From: Rhodanobacteraceae bacterium
Lineage (GTDB): Bacteria > Pseudomonadota > Gammaproteobacteria > Xanthomonadales > SZUA-5
Assembly: GCA_016717705.1 (NCBI GenBank)
Contig: JADKFD010000106.1
Location: forward strand, 3,295 to 67,294
DNA length: 64,000 nt
Direction: 5' to 3'
Below, piece by piece: positions 1-9,994 of the stretch (the stretch's first letter is position 1; each line of letters starts with the position of its first letter). The position numbers and the translations under genes are program-made. Below the pieces are notes generated by a model. The model saw only the letters and a list, made by a program, of their open reading frames with translations, did no database searches and was not told where the DNA came from.

Positions 1-98
1 GTGTCGTTCAGGGCGATCGCGGAGCGCGCCATGGCGCGCAGTTGCGGGTAGAGCTGGACGAACAACGCGTCGGTGGCGCCGGATCTGCCCTCGATCAT
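1..98 (-). CDS. ECF-type sigma factor, N-terminal fragment cut by the window edge
   Basis: From an ATG at 96-98, 32 codons read leftward without a stop before the window ends. The peptide contains LFVQLYPQLRAMARSA, which resembles the first helix of region 2 in the two complete ECF sigma factors of this window (VYSTLKSIAH and VYAELRGMA). An in-frame GTG lies two codons upstream. It follows the broken beta-helix gene on the same strand after about 28 bp, so the two may be co-transcribed. The identification rests on a short peptide and is tentative. Confidence 0.5.
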   Translation of the reverse strand, partial: MIEGRSGATDALFVQLYPQLRAMARSAIALND

Positions 99-126
99 CC
101 GCACTCAGGGCAGACCGGGATGCACT

Positions 127-1437
127 TCATTCCGCCCCATCGTAGTGGATGCGTTCGCCCTCGTAAGCGCCGATGTCGACATGTGCGCCCTCGATCTCGG
201 CGCAGCCCCTGTGCGTCGAGTGCCGCCAGCTGGCCCGCGCACCGGGACCGGTCTCGCCACGGGCGACGTCGTTGCCGGCGTCGATCGCCGGTGAGGCGGT
301 CATCGGCTGGCCAAGCGGCGACAGTTTCGGGTCGATGGTCAGCGTGCCCGGCGCGGTCGGCCAGTTGGACATGGCATAACCGAAATCGAGGTTGCCGCGG
401 CGCTGGAAGTTCGCCGTCGGCGCCATGCCGTCATGCAGACGAAAGCCGTTCGCGGCGATATTGTTGTCGTAGCGGCCGCTGACGTTCGGGCGGAAGCTGG
501 TCGCGAGATAGCGTTCACGAAGGTGTTGTTGATCACCCGCGCCTGCACGCTGCCGCTGCTGCCGCCGGTCGAAATCGCCGCACCGCCGGCGCCAGCGACC
601 TCGTCCAGGAGGAACAGGTTGTCGTGCACCGCAAGATTGACGGCGGCCTTGCCGGTGGTGTTGATCTGGACGCCACTGGCAAAGCGCCGGGGCGGGCTCG
701 TCGCCAATGCCGCGGGAAGCACGCGGTTGCGGCGAAAAACGATGTCCCAGGGGCCGACGCCACCGACATTGGCGAACCACGCGCGATGGAAGGACTAGGC
801 GATGACCACGGGTTCCGGTCGAAAGCGATTGTCTTCGACGATGACCTCCATGCCGCCGCTGCTGCCGCCGAACTGGCTGATCGAGAATGGCGCACCGTTG
901 TCGGCGCCGATCTCGAAGTCGCAGCGACGCAGTACGATGCGCGAGCGCGCGCTGGTACCCGGATCGAATTGCCACATCACCTGGGTCTGCGCGTTGCTGG
1001 CATTGCCACGAAAGCTCAACGCCTCCACCGTGCAGTTCACCCGGCTGACTGCCAGCAATGCTGATGAACACCGAGCCGCCGACGAAGCGCAGATTGCGCA
1101 GCGTCACCGCCCACGGCGCGCTACCGGGAATCAGGATCGTGTGGCCCTGGGTGGCAGTGAACGTCGCAGTCACGCCGGGCGCCGCCTCGATCGACAGCGC
1201 GCGCTCGACACCGATGCGGTCGGCAATTGTCTGGTTGGAGACGATGCGCAGCGTGCCGCCGGCCGGTACCGCCGCGAGGCAACTCTCAGCTATGGCGTCA
1301 CAAGGCGCCGCCCCCGGCCACAAACGCAGGGTCTGCGCGCCCAGCGGGGTGTTGGCGACAAGGGTGGGCAGCAGCACCAGAACCTGAAACAGGCGAATTC
1401 TCGACGACACGGCAGTAGCCACGGGTTTGGATGACAT
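127..1437 (-). pseudogene. Secreted parallel beta-helix protein (choice-of-anchor Q type), broken
   Basis: The product begins with a signal peptide (about residues 1-35, ending near PLGAQT) and continues as a beta-helix protein (HTILIPGS, LRNLRFVGG). The frame changes near 1065. It continues through RCDFEIGADNG, meets an in-frame TAG at 795-797, resumes in the same frame (INTTGKAAVNLAVHDN, GSSGSVQARVINNTFV), and changes frame again near 520. The last part has the SPAIDAGND and DIGAYEGE motifs that typically end choice-of-anchor Q proteins. The very C-terminus, RIHYDGAE, may be a divergent form of the F-x-x-G-F-E tail seen elsewhere in the window. It is either a decayed gene or several base-calling errors. 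The role is probably a cell-surface or extracellular protein; no catalytic site is evident. Confidence 0.65.
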
Positions 1438-1547
1438 GCCATGGAGCCGATATCAGGCGGCAAAGTGAGACATGCGTGGCGCCAGCGACCCGAACTGCGG
1501 TCCGCGATCCTCCGGCGAATTGCCGGAAAGAGCGCGGGAACAGCCCT

Positions 1548-1690
1548 CTCTCACCGAACAACAATACCTCATTGATTTTCTTGATTTTAACGGCGCCTGA
1601 AGGGGACGCAAAGGACTCTCACCGAAAATCCGCCATACCATTGATTGTCGAGCATTTTTTGTAGAGTCACGCTGCCAGCAGGCTCCAGGT
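1548..1690. repeat. Two copies of the CTCTCACCGAA module, one followed by a degenerate GTAG palindrome
   Basis: This lies in the roughly 310-base gene-free stretch 1438-1749. One copy starts at 1548 (CTCTCACCGAACAA, then ATTGATTTTC) and another at 1616 (CTCTCACCGAAAATCC, then CATTGATTGTCGAGCA). The second is followed at 1661 by GTAGAGTCACGCTGCC, a degenerate version of the GTAGGTCACGTTGCC palindrome at 14421 and 43039. The rest of the stretch should carry the promoter of the beta-helix gene; I see no clear -35/-10 boxes. Confidence 0.6.
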
Positions 1691-1749
1691 GTTCTCTGCG
1701 CGAACAAGCGTACCGGCAGGGCGACCCATGCCCCGGGAAGCTCTGCTGC

Positions 1750-3710
1750 TCAGAACAAGCTGCGTTCGCCGATCACCAGGTGCACCAGCGCGAGCACCGC
1801 CGTGGTGATCGCCAGCAATTGTCCAAACGGTTGCAGGCGGGTCGCCAGCGTGGCGCTCAGCCAGCCACGCAACTGCAGTTGCGGCAGCGCGCTGTAGAGG
1901 CCGGCGGCGATCAGGGCGGCGGCGGGCAAGAGATCGCCGACGATCAATCCGGCCAGCAGCCAGAGCACGCCGGCCATGGAGAGCCCAAGACCGAACCACG
2001 GCAGCAATGGGCGCGCGCGATCGAAGTACGCGGCCTGTGCGGGCTTGCGCCAGCGCGCGGGCGGCGTCCGGGCGCGCGGCGATCCAACAGTTCAGCGCCG
2101 AGCAGCAGCAACGAAAGCACCGTGAAGCGGCCGAACGGCGCCGTTCCGCCGCCACTTTCTCGGCCGGACTGAGCGCGTCGCCAGCAAGCCGCCAGACTGC
2201 CATCGACCTGTGCGACGCCGACGCCAGCGGACACCGCCAGTGGCCCCACGTAAGCGGCGACGATGCGCAGGATCGGCGCGTCGACGCTTTCGGCGGCCTC
2301 TCCACTGTAGGTACCGAGTTTCTCGCCACTGCTGGAATCGCGGATGTCGCCCTCGATCTGCTTGCGCAGCTGCATGCGCCCCATCTTGCCGGTGACCTGG
2401 GCAATGATGGTCCAGCGGCCGTCGTCGTCGCTGTCGCCGAGCGCACGGCCCAACTTCCCCTCGACCTCGTCAATCGCCGCCGCGACCACCGGATCGTAGA
2501 TCGCCGCGACCGGCAGTCCGCTCAAGGTGGTGGCAAACGGGAAGTCGCCGACCTTGAAACGCCAGCCCATCAGATTGTCGGTTTCGACGCGGATCAGCTT
2601 GCCTTCCATCGCGCCCGGGTTGGTCGGATCGAAGCCACGTTCCGCTTCGAACTGGTCCTCCATCTGCGGCCACGCCGCGGCGGCCGAGACCTTCATGCGT
2701 TCGTAGTAACGCGCGCGGCCTTCCTCACTGCTGGTGTCGGCGTCGGCGGCAGTCTTGAGCCACTGCCCCGTGCGCGTGGCAAGCGCCTGGAATTCGGGGT
2801 CCCGTTCGGCGCTCAGGGTGACGCGCAGCGCTTCGTCCAGACGCAGCATGGCTTCACGCGTGCGCTCGTCGCCGGCATCGAGCGCGTGGCCGGCATCGAC
2901 CAGTTGGCGCACCGCCGTCAACAAGCGGCTGTGGCTCGCAACGCGGATCGCTTCGATCTGCTCCACATAGGCTGCCGGCGAATTGTTCTCGCGCGCCTGG
3001 GCCAGCTTGCTGTTGGCGAGCTGAAACAGTTCCAGCGTCTTCGGCAAACCAAACGCATCGCTGGCTTGCGAACGGGTGCTGGCGTAGCTGGCAAAATCGA
3101 TCGGCTGTTCCTGCTCCCAGCCCACTGTTTGCGCGCTGTCGCGCTCCCAGTACTCGCGCGCACTGGCAAGCTCCGCCGCCGCCTCGGCGCCGCCGACAGT
3201 CGTCTCGAAGGCTTGCGCGACGCTGCTGATCCGTTCACCCAGAGCGTCGGCCGCACTGCCGCCCAGCTTGCCGCGCGCCGCGTTCAAGCGCTCGATCTCG
3301 CGGCGCAGATCCCCGATTTCACCTTCGCGGCTATTCGGCGACAGCTCGTCGGAACCCAGCTGCGTCGCAAGTTGCTGCCACTTTGTTTCGAGCGCGGCGA
3401 CCTCGCTGTCCAGACGTTCCAGGTCTTCAGCCAGGGCGAAGCGCTGGTACTCGGCGCGAGCAGCTTCCAGCGCTCCGCGGTATTGCTCGACTTGCTGCAT
3501 CGACAGCAGCGACTGGTAATCGGACAACAGGCGCTCCAGCGTGGCGGCGTCGCCCTCGAAGGTCACGCGGTTGTTGACGCTGCCTTGTACCGCTTCGACG
3601 GCCGATTCAACCCGGCGTGTGGCGGTCGCCGGATCCGGCAGCGACTGGGCGGGCGCCGTCGCGGCGCTACAGCAACAAGAGCAAGGAAGCAGGAATCGAG
3701 CGATGGTCAT
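1750..3710 (-). CDS. Large periplasmic coiled-coil protein with C-terminal membrane helices (one frameshift), function unknown
   Basis: The ATG at 3708-3710 gives a cysteine-rich signal peptide (MTIARFLLPCSCCCSAATA) followed by a long helical region rich in Glu, Arg and Leu (LERLLSDYQSLLSMQQVEQY, then ALETKWQQLATQLG), probably coiled coil. A more folded segment follows (TDNLMGWRFKVGDFPFATTL, DDDGRWTIIAQVTGKMGRMQ). The frame changes near 2050-2080. The final part is hydrophobic (LGLSMAGVLWLLAGLIVG, LLAITTAVLALVHLVIG), so the C-terminus is anchored in the membrane. I do not recognise a family. It lies 122 bp downstream of the broken CadC-like regulator on the same strand. The frameshift is most simply explained as a sequencing error because both parts keep coding character. 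Confidence 0.7.
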
Positions 3711-3832
3711 CAGCAGGGCCTCGGTGGGTGAATGGCGAGCCGAACCCTGCCCAAGCCCCACTGACCTGCCGGAGCGCCCGCGGAGCGCAAGCTGACCGCA
3801 AGCTGACATCGTTTCCAATCAATAAGTTATGG

Positions 3833-5593
3833 TTAAGGACCTGTTCGATCCTGGGGCATGCCCCGATCGAGCTGCCGACAGGAGGCGACCCGCGCGAGGT
3901 CCGGATAAGGCGGATCCAGCCAGCAGCCGCGCCGCGGCGCACCCAGTTCCAGCGCCAGCAGTTGCGCCGATTGCGCCTGCGGCGAGCCTTCCACGCCGCT
4001 GGCGCGTGCCTCGTCCAGCGCCGCCCGGGCCTGCTCCAGGGCGCCGGCAGTGAACGCGTACCAGCCGGCGATCAGCGCCGGCTCGCCGCGGCCGAAGCGA
4101 TCGTCGGTGCCACCGGCGGTGTCAGGGAAGCGGCCACGCGGCAGCAACCCGGGCGCGCGTTGAGGATTTCCAGCTCGACCGCGCGCCCGCGGCGGGCCGG
4201 CCAGTTCGCCCGCCTGCAGCAGCAAAGTGCGCGCCTCGTCGACCCGCCCGTGCCGATGCGCCAGCTCGGCGGCCAGCGCCAAAAGCGGTGCCGCGTAGTC
4301 GGCGCGGCCGCCCTCACGCAGGTCCTCCGCGCGCCGCAGCAGGGCATCGGCGCGCGGATCATCGGTGGCGTAGGCAAAGGCAGCGGCCAGCTCGCGCACC
4401 GGGTATTCAATCTGGAACACGCCGGCGGCGGCAGCCATGGCCAGCGCGTCGAGGCGCGGGCCGGTGTCGGCCGCGCGCCGGCTCCAGGCGATGCGCGCCT
4501 CGACGTATTGCCGGCGCAGCGGGTCGCTCGCCAGTACGCTTCGGCGGCCAGCAAGGCCTCGACCTCGGCGACATCGCCGTAGGACGCGCGATCGGCGAGT
4601 ACGAACATCGACGTTGCAGGCGGCGCCAGTTCGACCGGAAACGCGCGCAGGTGGCGCAGCGCGCCCTCTCGGTTGCCGGTCTGGATGTCCAGATGCGCGC
4701 GGCGCAGACGCAGGCGCCAGGCCGCAGTTGGCGCAAAGTCAGCAGCGCATCGACCGCGGCGCGCGCTCGGCCTGCGTGCCGATCAGGCTCGGCCGCTGCA
4801 TAGTCGACCATCAACCGGGTGTACGGATTGTCCTGTGGCGACAGACCCGACGCGCCCGCTGTACCAGCGTGGCCACGCTGGCGCGGTCGTCGGAGCCATG
4901 GTGAATGGCGCGCAGCGCCGGCAGCAGAGCGCAGTGTCCATCGCCCGTCGTCGGCGCTTTGCAGCAATGCTCGCGCCTGCGCACCATCGCCACGGTCAAG
5001 CGCCTGTTCCGCGGCGCCGCAACAGCCTCGACAGTCGCCGGACGACAGACGCCGAGATCGTCGGCACGGATCGCGTACACGACAGCACCATCGCGTTGAC
5101 GTCTCCCGCCGCCGCTGCCGGTTGCGGCGCACGCCATTGCGGCTGCCAGCATTCCGGCGATGGCCACCAACGCCAGCAGTCCAAGCAGCCATGGATGCAG
5201 CGCACGCCGCACGTTGACCACCGCAGCAGAAACCGCCAGCGGCGGCGGGTCTGCGGTCTCCGGGCGGGCGGACGCTCGACCGCCGCGTCCAGCCGCAAGC
5301 CCTGTTTGCGCACGGTGACGATCGCTTTGGCATCGGCGCCGAGCAGTTCGCGCAAGCGGCTGATCCAGCTTGTTCAGCGCGTCATCGCTGATGTCCCGGC
5401 GCGGCCCAGCGCATCGAACAGCTCGGCGCGGGTCACCACGTGCCCTGCCCGCTCTTTGCTCAGCAGCGCGAGCAGTTTTCATCGGCAGCGGCGCCGCCGC
5501 CACGCTCGTTTCATCGGCCACACGCAGGCAGCCGCGCCCGAGGTCGAGCTCGACACGTCCGAAGCGGTAGCCGACCGATTCCGCATTATCCAT
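3833..5593 (-). pseudogene. CadC-like regulator: winged-helix DNA-binding domain, one membrane helix, TPR-like periplasmic part; multiply frameshifted
   Basis: The ATG at 5591-5593 starts MDNAESVGYRFGRVELDL, typical of the OmpR/PhoB-type winged helix. With small indels corrected the domain continues through RDISDDALNKL and LLGADAKAIVTVRKQGLRL, the recognition helix and wing. A transmembrane helix (LLGLLALVAIAGMLAAAMA) follows. The C-terminal half is repeat-like and helical (EQALDRGDGAQARALLQSA, VEALLAAEAYWRA, AFAYATDDPRADALLRRAE). At least six frame changes are needed. The first is an extra A in the AAAA run near 5479; removing it restores LLALLSKERAGHVVTRAEL. Family knowledge: such proteins bind DNA while sensing the periplasm. 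The number of breaks is far above that of its neighbours. Confidence 0.7.
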
Positions 5594-5643
5594 GGCGGCG
5601 ATGCTCACATGCCGCAGCGCCCGACACCAAACGTCGGGAGGGA

Positions 5644-5792
5644 GAAAGCACCTTCGGCCGCTTCGGCCAGCCCGTCTTCGCGCGGCGATCGGGTAGCCCG
5701 CCCCCATTTGGCGCTGATCGGAAAGCACCTTCAGCCCGCTTCGGCCAGCGTCTTCGCGCACGGCGATCAGGTAGCCCGCCACCCATTTGGCG
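5644..5792. repeat. Tandem duplication of about 70 bp, period about 77 bp
   Basis: Within the 330-base stretch between the divergent CadC-like gene and the pyruvate-kinase-like gene. Copy 1 (5644-5713) and copy 2 (5721-5792) share GAAAGCACCTTC, GCTTCGGCCAG, GTCTTCGCGC and GGTAGCCCGCC, then CCCATTTGGCG, with a few substitutions. Neither copy codes convincingly. It lies where the promoters of both flanking genes should be. Confidence 0.75.
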
Positions 5793-5923
5793 GCGTCTGT
5801 TCGCGAGCGACTCGTCGCTGGATCGCGTTGCCCGTCGCCGTGCTCCACGGCAGGCCCGTGGATTGCAGTCTTGTCATCGAACTCGCCTATGTTGTCCCCC
5901 CTGCACAGGCCGAGCGAGTTGCC

Positions 5924-7803
5924 ATGACGATGAAACCGGACACGACGCCTCCCGGCGGATGGGACGCAGCGGAGGGCAAGGCGCTGATCGATCTGCTGTG
6001 GTCCTTGCGCGCGGCGATGCTCGAGAGCGAGCAACGACTCGGCCCGCGGCTCGAGCAGTTGGCCCCGGCGCAGCGCCCGAGTGCGATCAATCTGGCGCAC
6101 TACCTGGCCATGCGGCATCTGGACCTGCGGCAGTTGCAGGAGCGACTGGCGCGCATCGGCGTGTCCTCGCTCGGTCGCGCCGAGACGCATGTACTGGCCA
6201 ATGTCGACAAGGTGCTGGGGATTCTGCACCGGCTCGGCAACCAGCCCTGGCAATCGCTGTCGGCCGAGGAGCCGGTGGGTTTCATGGGTGGCGGTGCGTT
6301 GTTGGCGCAGCACGCGCAGGCGCTGTTTGGCGCGCCACCGGATGGGCGCGGCGTGCGCATCATGGTCACCCTGCCGAGCTCCGCGGCGCATGACGATTCC
6401 CTGATCGCGACTCTGGTTGCGGCGGGCATGGACATCGCGCGGATCAACTGCGCGCATGACGGCGCTGCGGCCTGGATCGCGATGGCCAAGCGTGTGCGTC
6501 ACGAAGCGCGGCTGGCAGAGCGACCGGTACGCGTGCTGATGGACCTCGCCGGCCCCAAGCTGCGCACCGGTGCGATCGCCGACGCACCGGCGGTGCTCAA
6601 ACTGAAACCCGAGCGCGACGATTTCGGCCGCGTGCTCGCGCCGGTGCGCTTGCGCCTGCAGGCGGTCGGCTCGGCGCCGGCGAGCGCGGCGAACATCCCG
6701 AGCCTGGGCGTGGATGCGCCCTGGCTGCGCCAGCTCAAGGTCGGCGACCGCATCGACCTCACCGACGCGCGCGGTTCCCAGCGCCGTCTGTTCGTCGCCG
6801 AATGCCGCGCCGACAGCGCAATTGTCGAATGCACGCGCACCGCCTACCTGACCGCCGCGACCACCCTGCAACTGCATCGGCCGTATTGCGCGGTGCGCGC
6901 CAGCGCCGTCGGCGACTTGCCGCGGCGCCCCGGCCAGTTGCACCTGCGTCGCGGCGATCTGCTGCACGTCCTGGCGCAGGGGATCGGTCAGGATGCGACG
7001 GCGGCAGCCGCAGGGCGTCGCGCCCATCCGGCCCGGGTTGCCTGCACGCTGCCCGAAGCGCTGACGCAGGTGCGCCGCGGCGACCGGATATGGTTCGACG
7101 ACGGTCGCATCGGCGGTGTGGTGCGGCGCGGCGGTGCGAAACGGCTCGAGGTCGAGATCACCGAGGCGCGCGACAACGGCGAACGCCTGGCGGCCGACAA
7201 GGGCATCAACCTGCCCGACACCCGACTCGATCTTCCAGCGCTGACGCCCAAGGACCTGGAGGATCTGGAGACGGTCGCCGAGCACGCCGACATCGTCGGA
7301 TTGTCCTTCGCCCAATCGCCCGACGACGTGCACCAGTTGCGCCAGCGTCTGCTCGAACTCAAGGCGCCGCAGATTGGCCTGATGCTCAAGATCGAAACCC
7401 AGCGCGGCTTCGAGCACCTGCCGAGAATGCTGCTCGCGGCGATGGGCGCGCCCGCCGCGGGCGTGATGATCGCGCGCGGCGATCTGGCGGTGGAGTGCGG
7501 CTACGAACGCATGGCCGAAGTCCAGGAGGAGATCCTGTGGGCCTGCGAGGCGGCGCACATGCCGGTGGTGTGGGCCACCCAGGTGCTGGAAACGCTGGCC
7601 AAGACCGGATTGCCCTCGCGCGCCGAGATCACCGACGCGGCGATGGGCGAGCGCGCCGAATGCGTGATGCTGAACAAGGCCCGCACATCCTCGAAGCGAT
7701 GCGCACCCTGGACGACATCCTGCGCCGGATGCAGGCGCACCAGGCCAAGAAGCGGCCGTTGATGCGTGCCTTGAAGGCCTGGGATCTGAGTTCCGCTGGC
7801 TAG
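5924..7803 (+). CDS. Atypical pyruvate kinase-like protein with N-terminal extension (one frameshift near the 3' end)
   Basis: About 625 residues, longer than a normal pyruvate kinase (about 470-480). An N-terminal helical extension (about residues 1-130) precedes pyruvate-kinase motifs: GMDIARINCAHDG, VLMDLAGPKLRTG, DKGINLPDT, the active-site lysine segment LMLKIETQRGF, VMIARGDLAVE and VWATQVLETLAKTGLPSR. A long insertion occupies the B-domain region. After VMLNK near 7680 the frame shifts. One extra G (GGGCCC instead of GGCCC) restores GPHILEAMRTLDDIL to the TAG at 7801-7803, so this is probably a base-calling error. The ATG at 5924 was chosen because it directly precedes conserved sequence. 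Expected reaction: phosphoenolpyruvate + ADP to pyruvate + ATP. A second, standard-type enzyme lies at 17417, so this one may have a specialised role. Confidence 0.85.
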
Positions 7804-7837
7804 CGCCGTTGCAGCAAGGCAACCCGCAAAGCCAGAG

Positions 7838-7856
7838 CGCCGACTGCACGTCGGCG
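7838..7856. terminator. Small hairpin between convergent genes
   Basis: A 7-bp perfect stem (CGCCGAC / GTCGGCG) with a 5-base loop sits between the convergent pyruvate-kinase-like gene and btaB. There is no clear T-run, so its role as a terminator is only suggested by position. Confidence 0.35.
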
Positions 7857-7884
7857 ATCCGCGAAGCTGGGCAGCCGAATATCT

Positions 7885-8499
7885 TCAGTGCCCGATCCAG
7901 CTGAAATAGCGCCAGGCGCCGCCGTAGGCGCGCGTGCTGGACACCGCGATGGGGCGCCCGGCCGCCGCCAGGCGCTCAAGCAACTGCGGATCGAAACTGA
8001 CATGGTTGCGCGCCATCCAGGCGGCGAATCCGGCGCTCGGCGTCGACTGGAAATCGACCACGCCGAGCAGGCCCCCGCTGACCAGTTCGCGGCGCGCCGC
8101 GGCGATGCACTGCGCCTGAGCGGAGCCGGTCATGCTCAGCATGTACGAGGCGAAGACAATGTCGAACGGACCGTCGAGCGCGACGCTGCCGAGCGCTCCC
8201 TGCACCAGTTGCGCGCGATCGCCGAGTCTGGCCCGCGCGCGATCGAGCATCGCTGCCGCCAGGTCCACGCCAACCAGTCGCGAGTGCGGAAACATCCGGC
8301 TGAGGAGGTGCAGATTGCGTCCGGTGCCGCAGCCGACCTCGAGGATGCTCGGATTGCGCCAGCCCTGCGCCAGGCTGGCTTTGGCCAGCCCGGACAACAG
8401 GCGCTCGCGCCCGAACAGGAACAGCGGCCGGGTCAGGTCGTAGATCGGCGCGTGCAGTCGATAGTAGCCGGCGAGGTCGCTGCCGATGCGCGCGCTCAT
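7885..8499 (-). CDS. btaB: SAM-dependent methyltransferase, BtaB-like (betaine-lipid headgroup N-methylation)
   Basis: A 204-residue class I methyltransferase. It starts MSARIGSDLAGYYRLHAPIY, has the SAM-binding motif ILEVGCGTGRNLHLL, the acidic residue after strand 2 (LVGVDLAAAMLDRA) and DIVFASYMLSM. The ATG overlaps the end of btaA by 4 bases (ATGA), indicating translational coupling. Family knowledge: BtaB methylates diacylglycerylhomoserine three times to give diacylglyceryl-N,N,N-trimethylhomoserine (DGTS), a phosphorus-free membrane lipid. The assignment depends strongly on the adjacent BtaA homolog; the methyltransferase alone would be generic. Confidence 0.85.
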   Translation of the reverse strand: MSARIGSDLAGYYRLHAPIYDLTRPLFLFGRERLLSGLAKASLAQGWRNPSILEVGCGTGRNLHLLSRMFPHSRLVGVDLAAAMLDRARARLGDRAQLVQGALGSVALDGPFDIVFASYMLSMTGSAQAQCIAAARRELVSGGLLGVVDFQSTPSAGFAAWMARNHVSFDPQLLERLAAAGRPIAVSSTRAYGGAWRYFSWIGH

Positions 8500-9654
8500 G
8501 CGGCGACCTCGGCCAGCATCACCGAGCCATAGGTTCCGACACGATCGCGTAAGTGCCAGCCCTCGCTGTCCTGCGCGCGCAGCGCCGCTTGCGCAAACTC
8601 CGGCAGAAACGAGATCTGCATCGCCGCCGAACGCAGCAGCACGCGCGCACCGGGCGCGCTGCGCTGCAGGATCATCCGCCACTCCTGCTCCAGGCCGGGC
8701 ACGTCATTCACCCCACAGCCAGTCCTGATGGTCGAGCAGCACGAAATGCGTCAGCGCACCCGCATGGCCTTCGAGGAAAGTGCTGAAACTGCTGGTATGC
8801 ACCTGAACGCGATCGAGGCGCTCGCGCAGGCATTCAAGGTTTTCCCGGCGCAGATAATTCGGGCAGCATTGGCGCGTGTAAGCGCCATGCAGGTACAGGC
8901 GCCAGAAGTAGTTTTCCGCGACCGGCACCTCGGTCATCAGCCAGCGCACCTTGTCCTGCACATACGCACTGACCCCACCGGGATACTGTTGCGTGATCAG
9001 ATCGCGCTGCGCGCGCGGCACGCCCGCCAGCGCGAGCGTGGCCGGCTGGCGCACCAATGCGCGCATCCCGGGCCCGAACAGGCGCGGTTCGATCTGGGCG
9101 TACCGGGACCGCTGGGTAGCGAGGTCCGGAGCCTCGAACAAACGCAGCAGATCACGATGCAAGGCCGGGCGCGCAAGGCGCAGCAGCGCGCGCAGCATCC
9201 AGGCGATATCGCCGGAAGCACCGCAAAAATAGAATGAGCCGCGACCGCGTCCGTTGAACCAGTGGCGGTGCCGGTCCCAGAACTGTGCCGTAGCCTGGCG
9301 CAAGCGCGGGCGCAGGCGATCGCGATAGAGCTGCTCGAAGCCGGCATGCCGGCCTTCGCCGAACAGCGCGAACAGATCATCGTGATCGAGCGTCGCCAAG
9401 GCCGCCAGCTTCAACTCGAGCAGCGCATTCTGGCGCGAGTTGAGGTCGACGCAATGAATCTCGGCGGGATCGTCCAGCAGGTAGTCGAGCGCATTGCAGC
9501 CGGCGCTGGTGATCATCGCGATGCGGTCGCCGGATGCGACCTGCAACAGTGCACGATCCGCGCGCGGGTCCTCCCAGCAGGTGTTGTAGATCAGGCGCGT
9601 GCCATGCACGTGCCGGAACCAGGCGTCATAAGCGCGTTGCTTCAATGTCGACAC
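8496..9654 (-). CDS. btaA: BtaA-like DUF3419 protein (diacylglycerol 3-amino-3-carboxypropyl transferase), one frameshift
   Basis: A GTG start at 9652-9654 is preceded by AGGAG. The protein has the family hallmarks LIYNTCWEDPRADRALL, MITSAGCNALDYLLDD, VDLNSRQNALLELKLAAL and SAYVQDKVRWLMTEVPVAEN. An early stop appears near 8702 after DHQDWLWGE. Removing one G from the GGGG run at that point restores the reading into WRMILQRSAPGARVLLRSA and the normal C-terminus, which ends at 8496 overlapping btaB. The corrected length (about 385 residues) fits the family. Family knowledge: BtaA moves the 3-amino-3-carboxypropyl group of SAM to diacylglycerol, the first step of DGTS synthesis at the membrane. 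It is transcribed divergently from the LpxH-like gene. Confidence 0.88.
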
Positions 9655-9994
9655 GGCGATTCTCCTGGGTCAGGCAGGCACGCGGACTGGGCATTCGAAC
9701 GAGGCTCGGCCCGGACGCGAAATATTGGCGATCCCGGCGCAGGCTGCGCGCCCAACGCTACCGCTCGGTAACGCTGCGATTGCAATGCGATGACCAGAGC
9801 CGGTTGGCCCAAGCCGTCACGCAGGCGTCGCGCGAGCGTCATCGATCTGTTGCGAAAGCCGCGCACAGTGCGCGCCATCGTTGCCGGAGGCGGCTCATGC
9901 ACAGCATCGAATCGCGGAACTGCGATCTCCAGGCGCGGTGGAGACTGGCACCGCCACCATCGCCCCCACCGTCGGACTTTCGAGGACCCGGCGC
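9655..9994. other. Divergent intergenic region between btaA and the LpxH-like gene
   Basis: 340 bases without a supported gene. It must hold the promoters for the leftward btaAB unit and the rightward phosphatase gene. The AGGAG ribosome-binding site of btaA is at about 9661-9665. No clear operator, such as a Pho-box direct repeat, was recognised. Confidence 0.5.

Noticed and set aside
4811..7849. Very long antisense open frame opposite the pyruvate-kinase-like gene
   Set aside because: High-GC DNA gives long frames on the opposite strand. The plus strand carries clear pyruvate-kinase motifs, while the antisense product is Arg/Gln-rich without domains; only its downstream end overlaps the real CadC-like gene.
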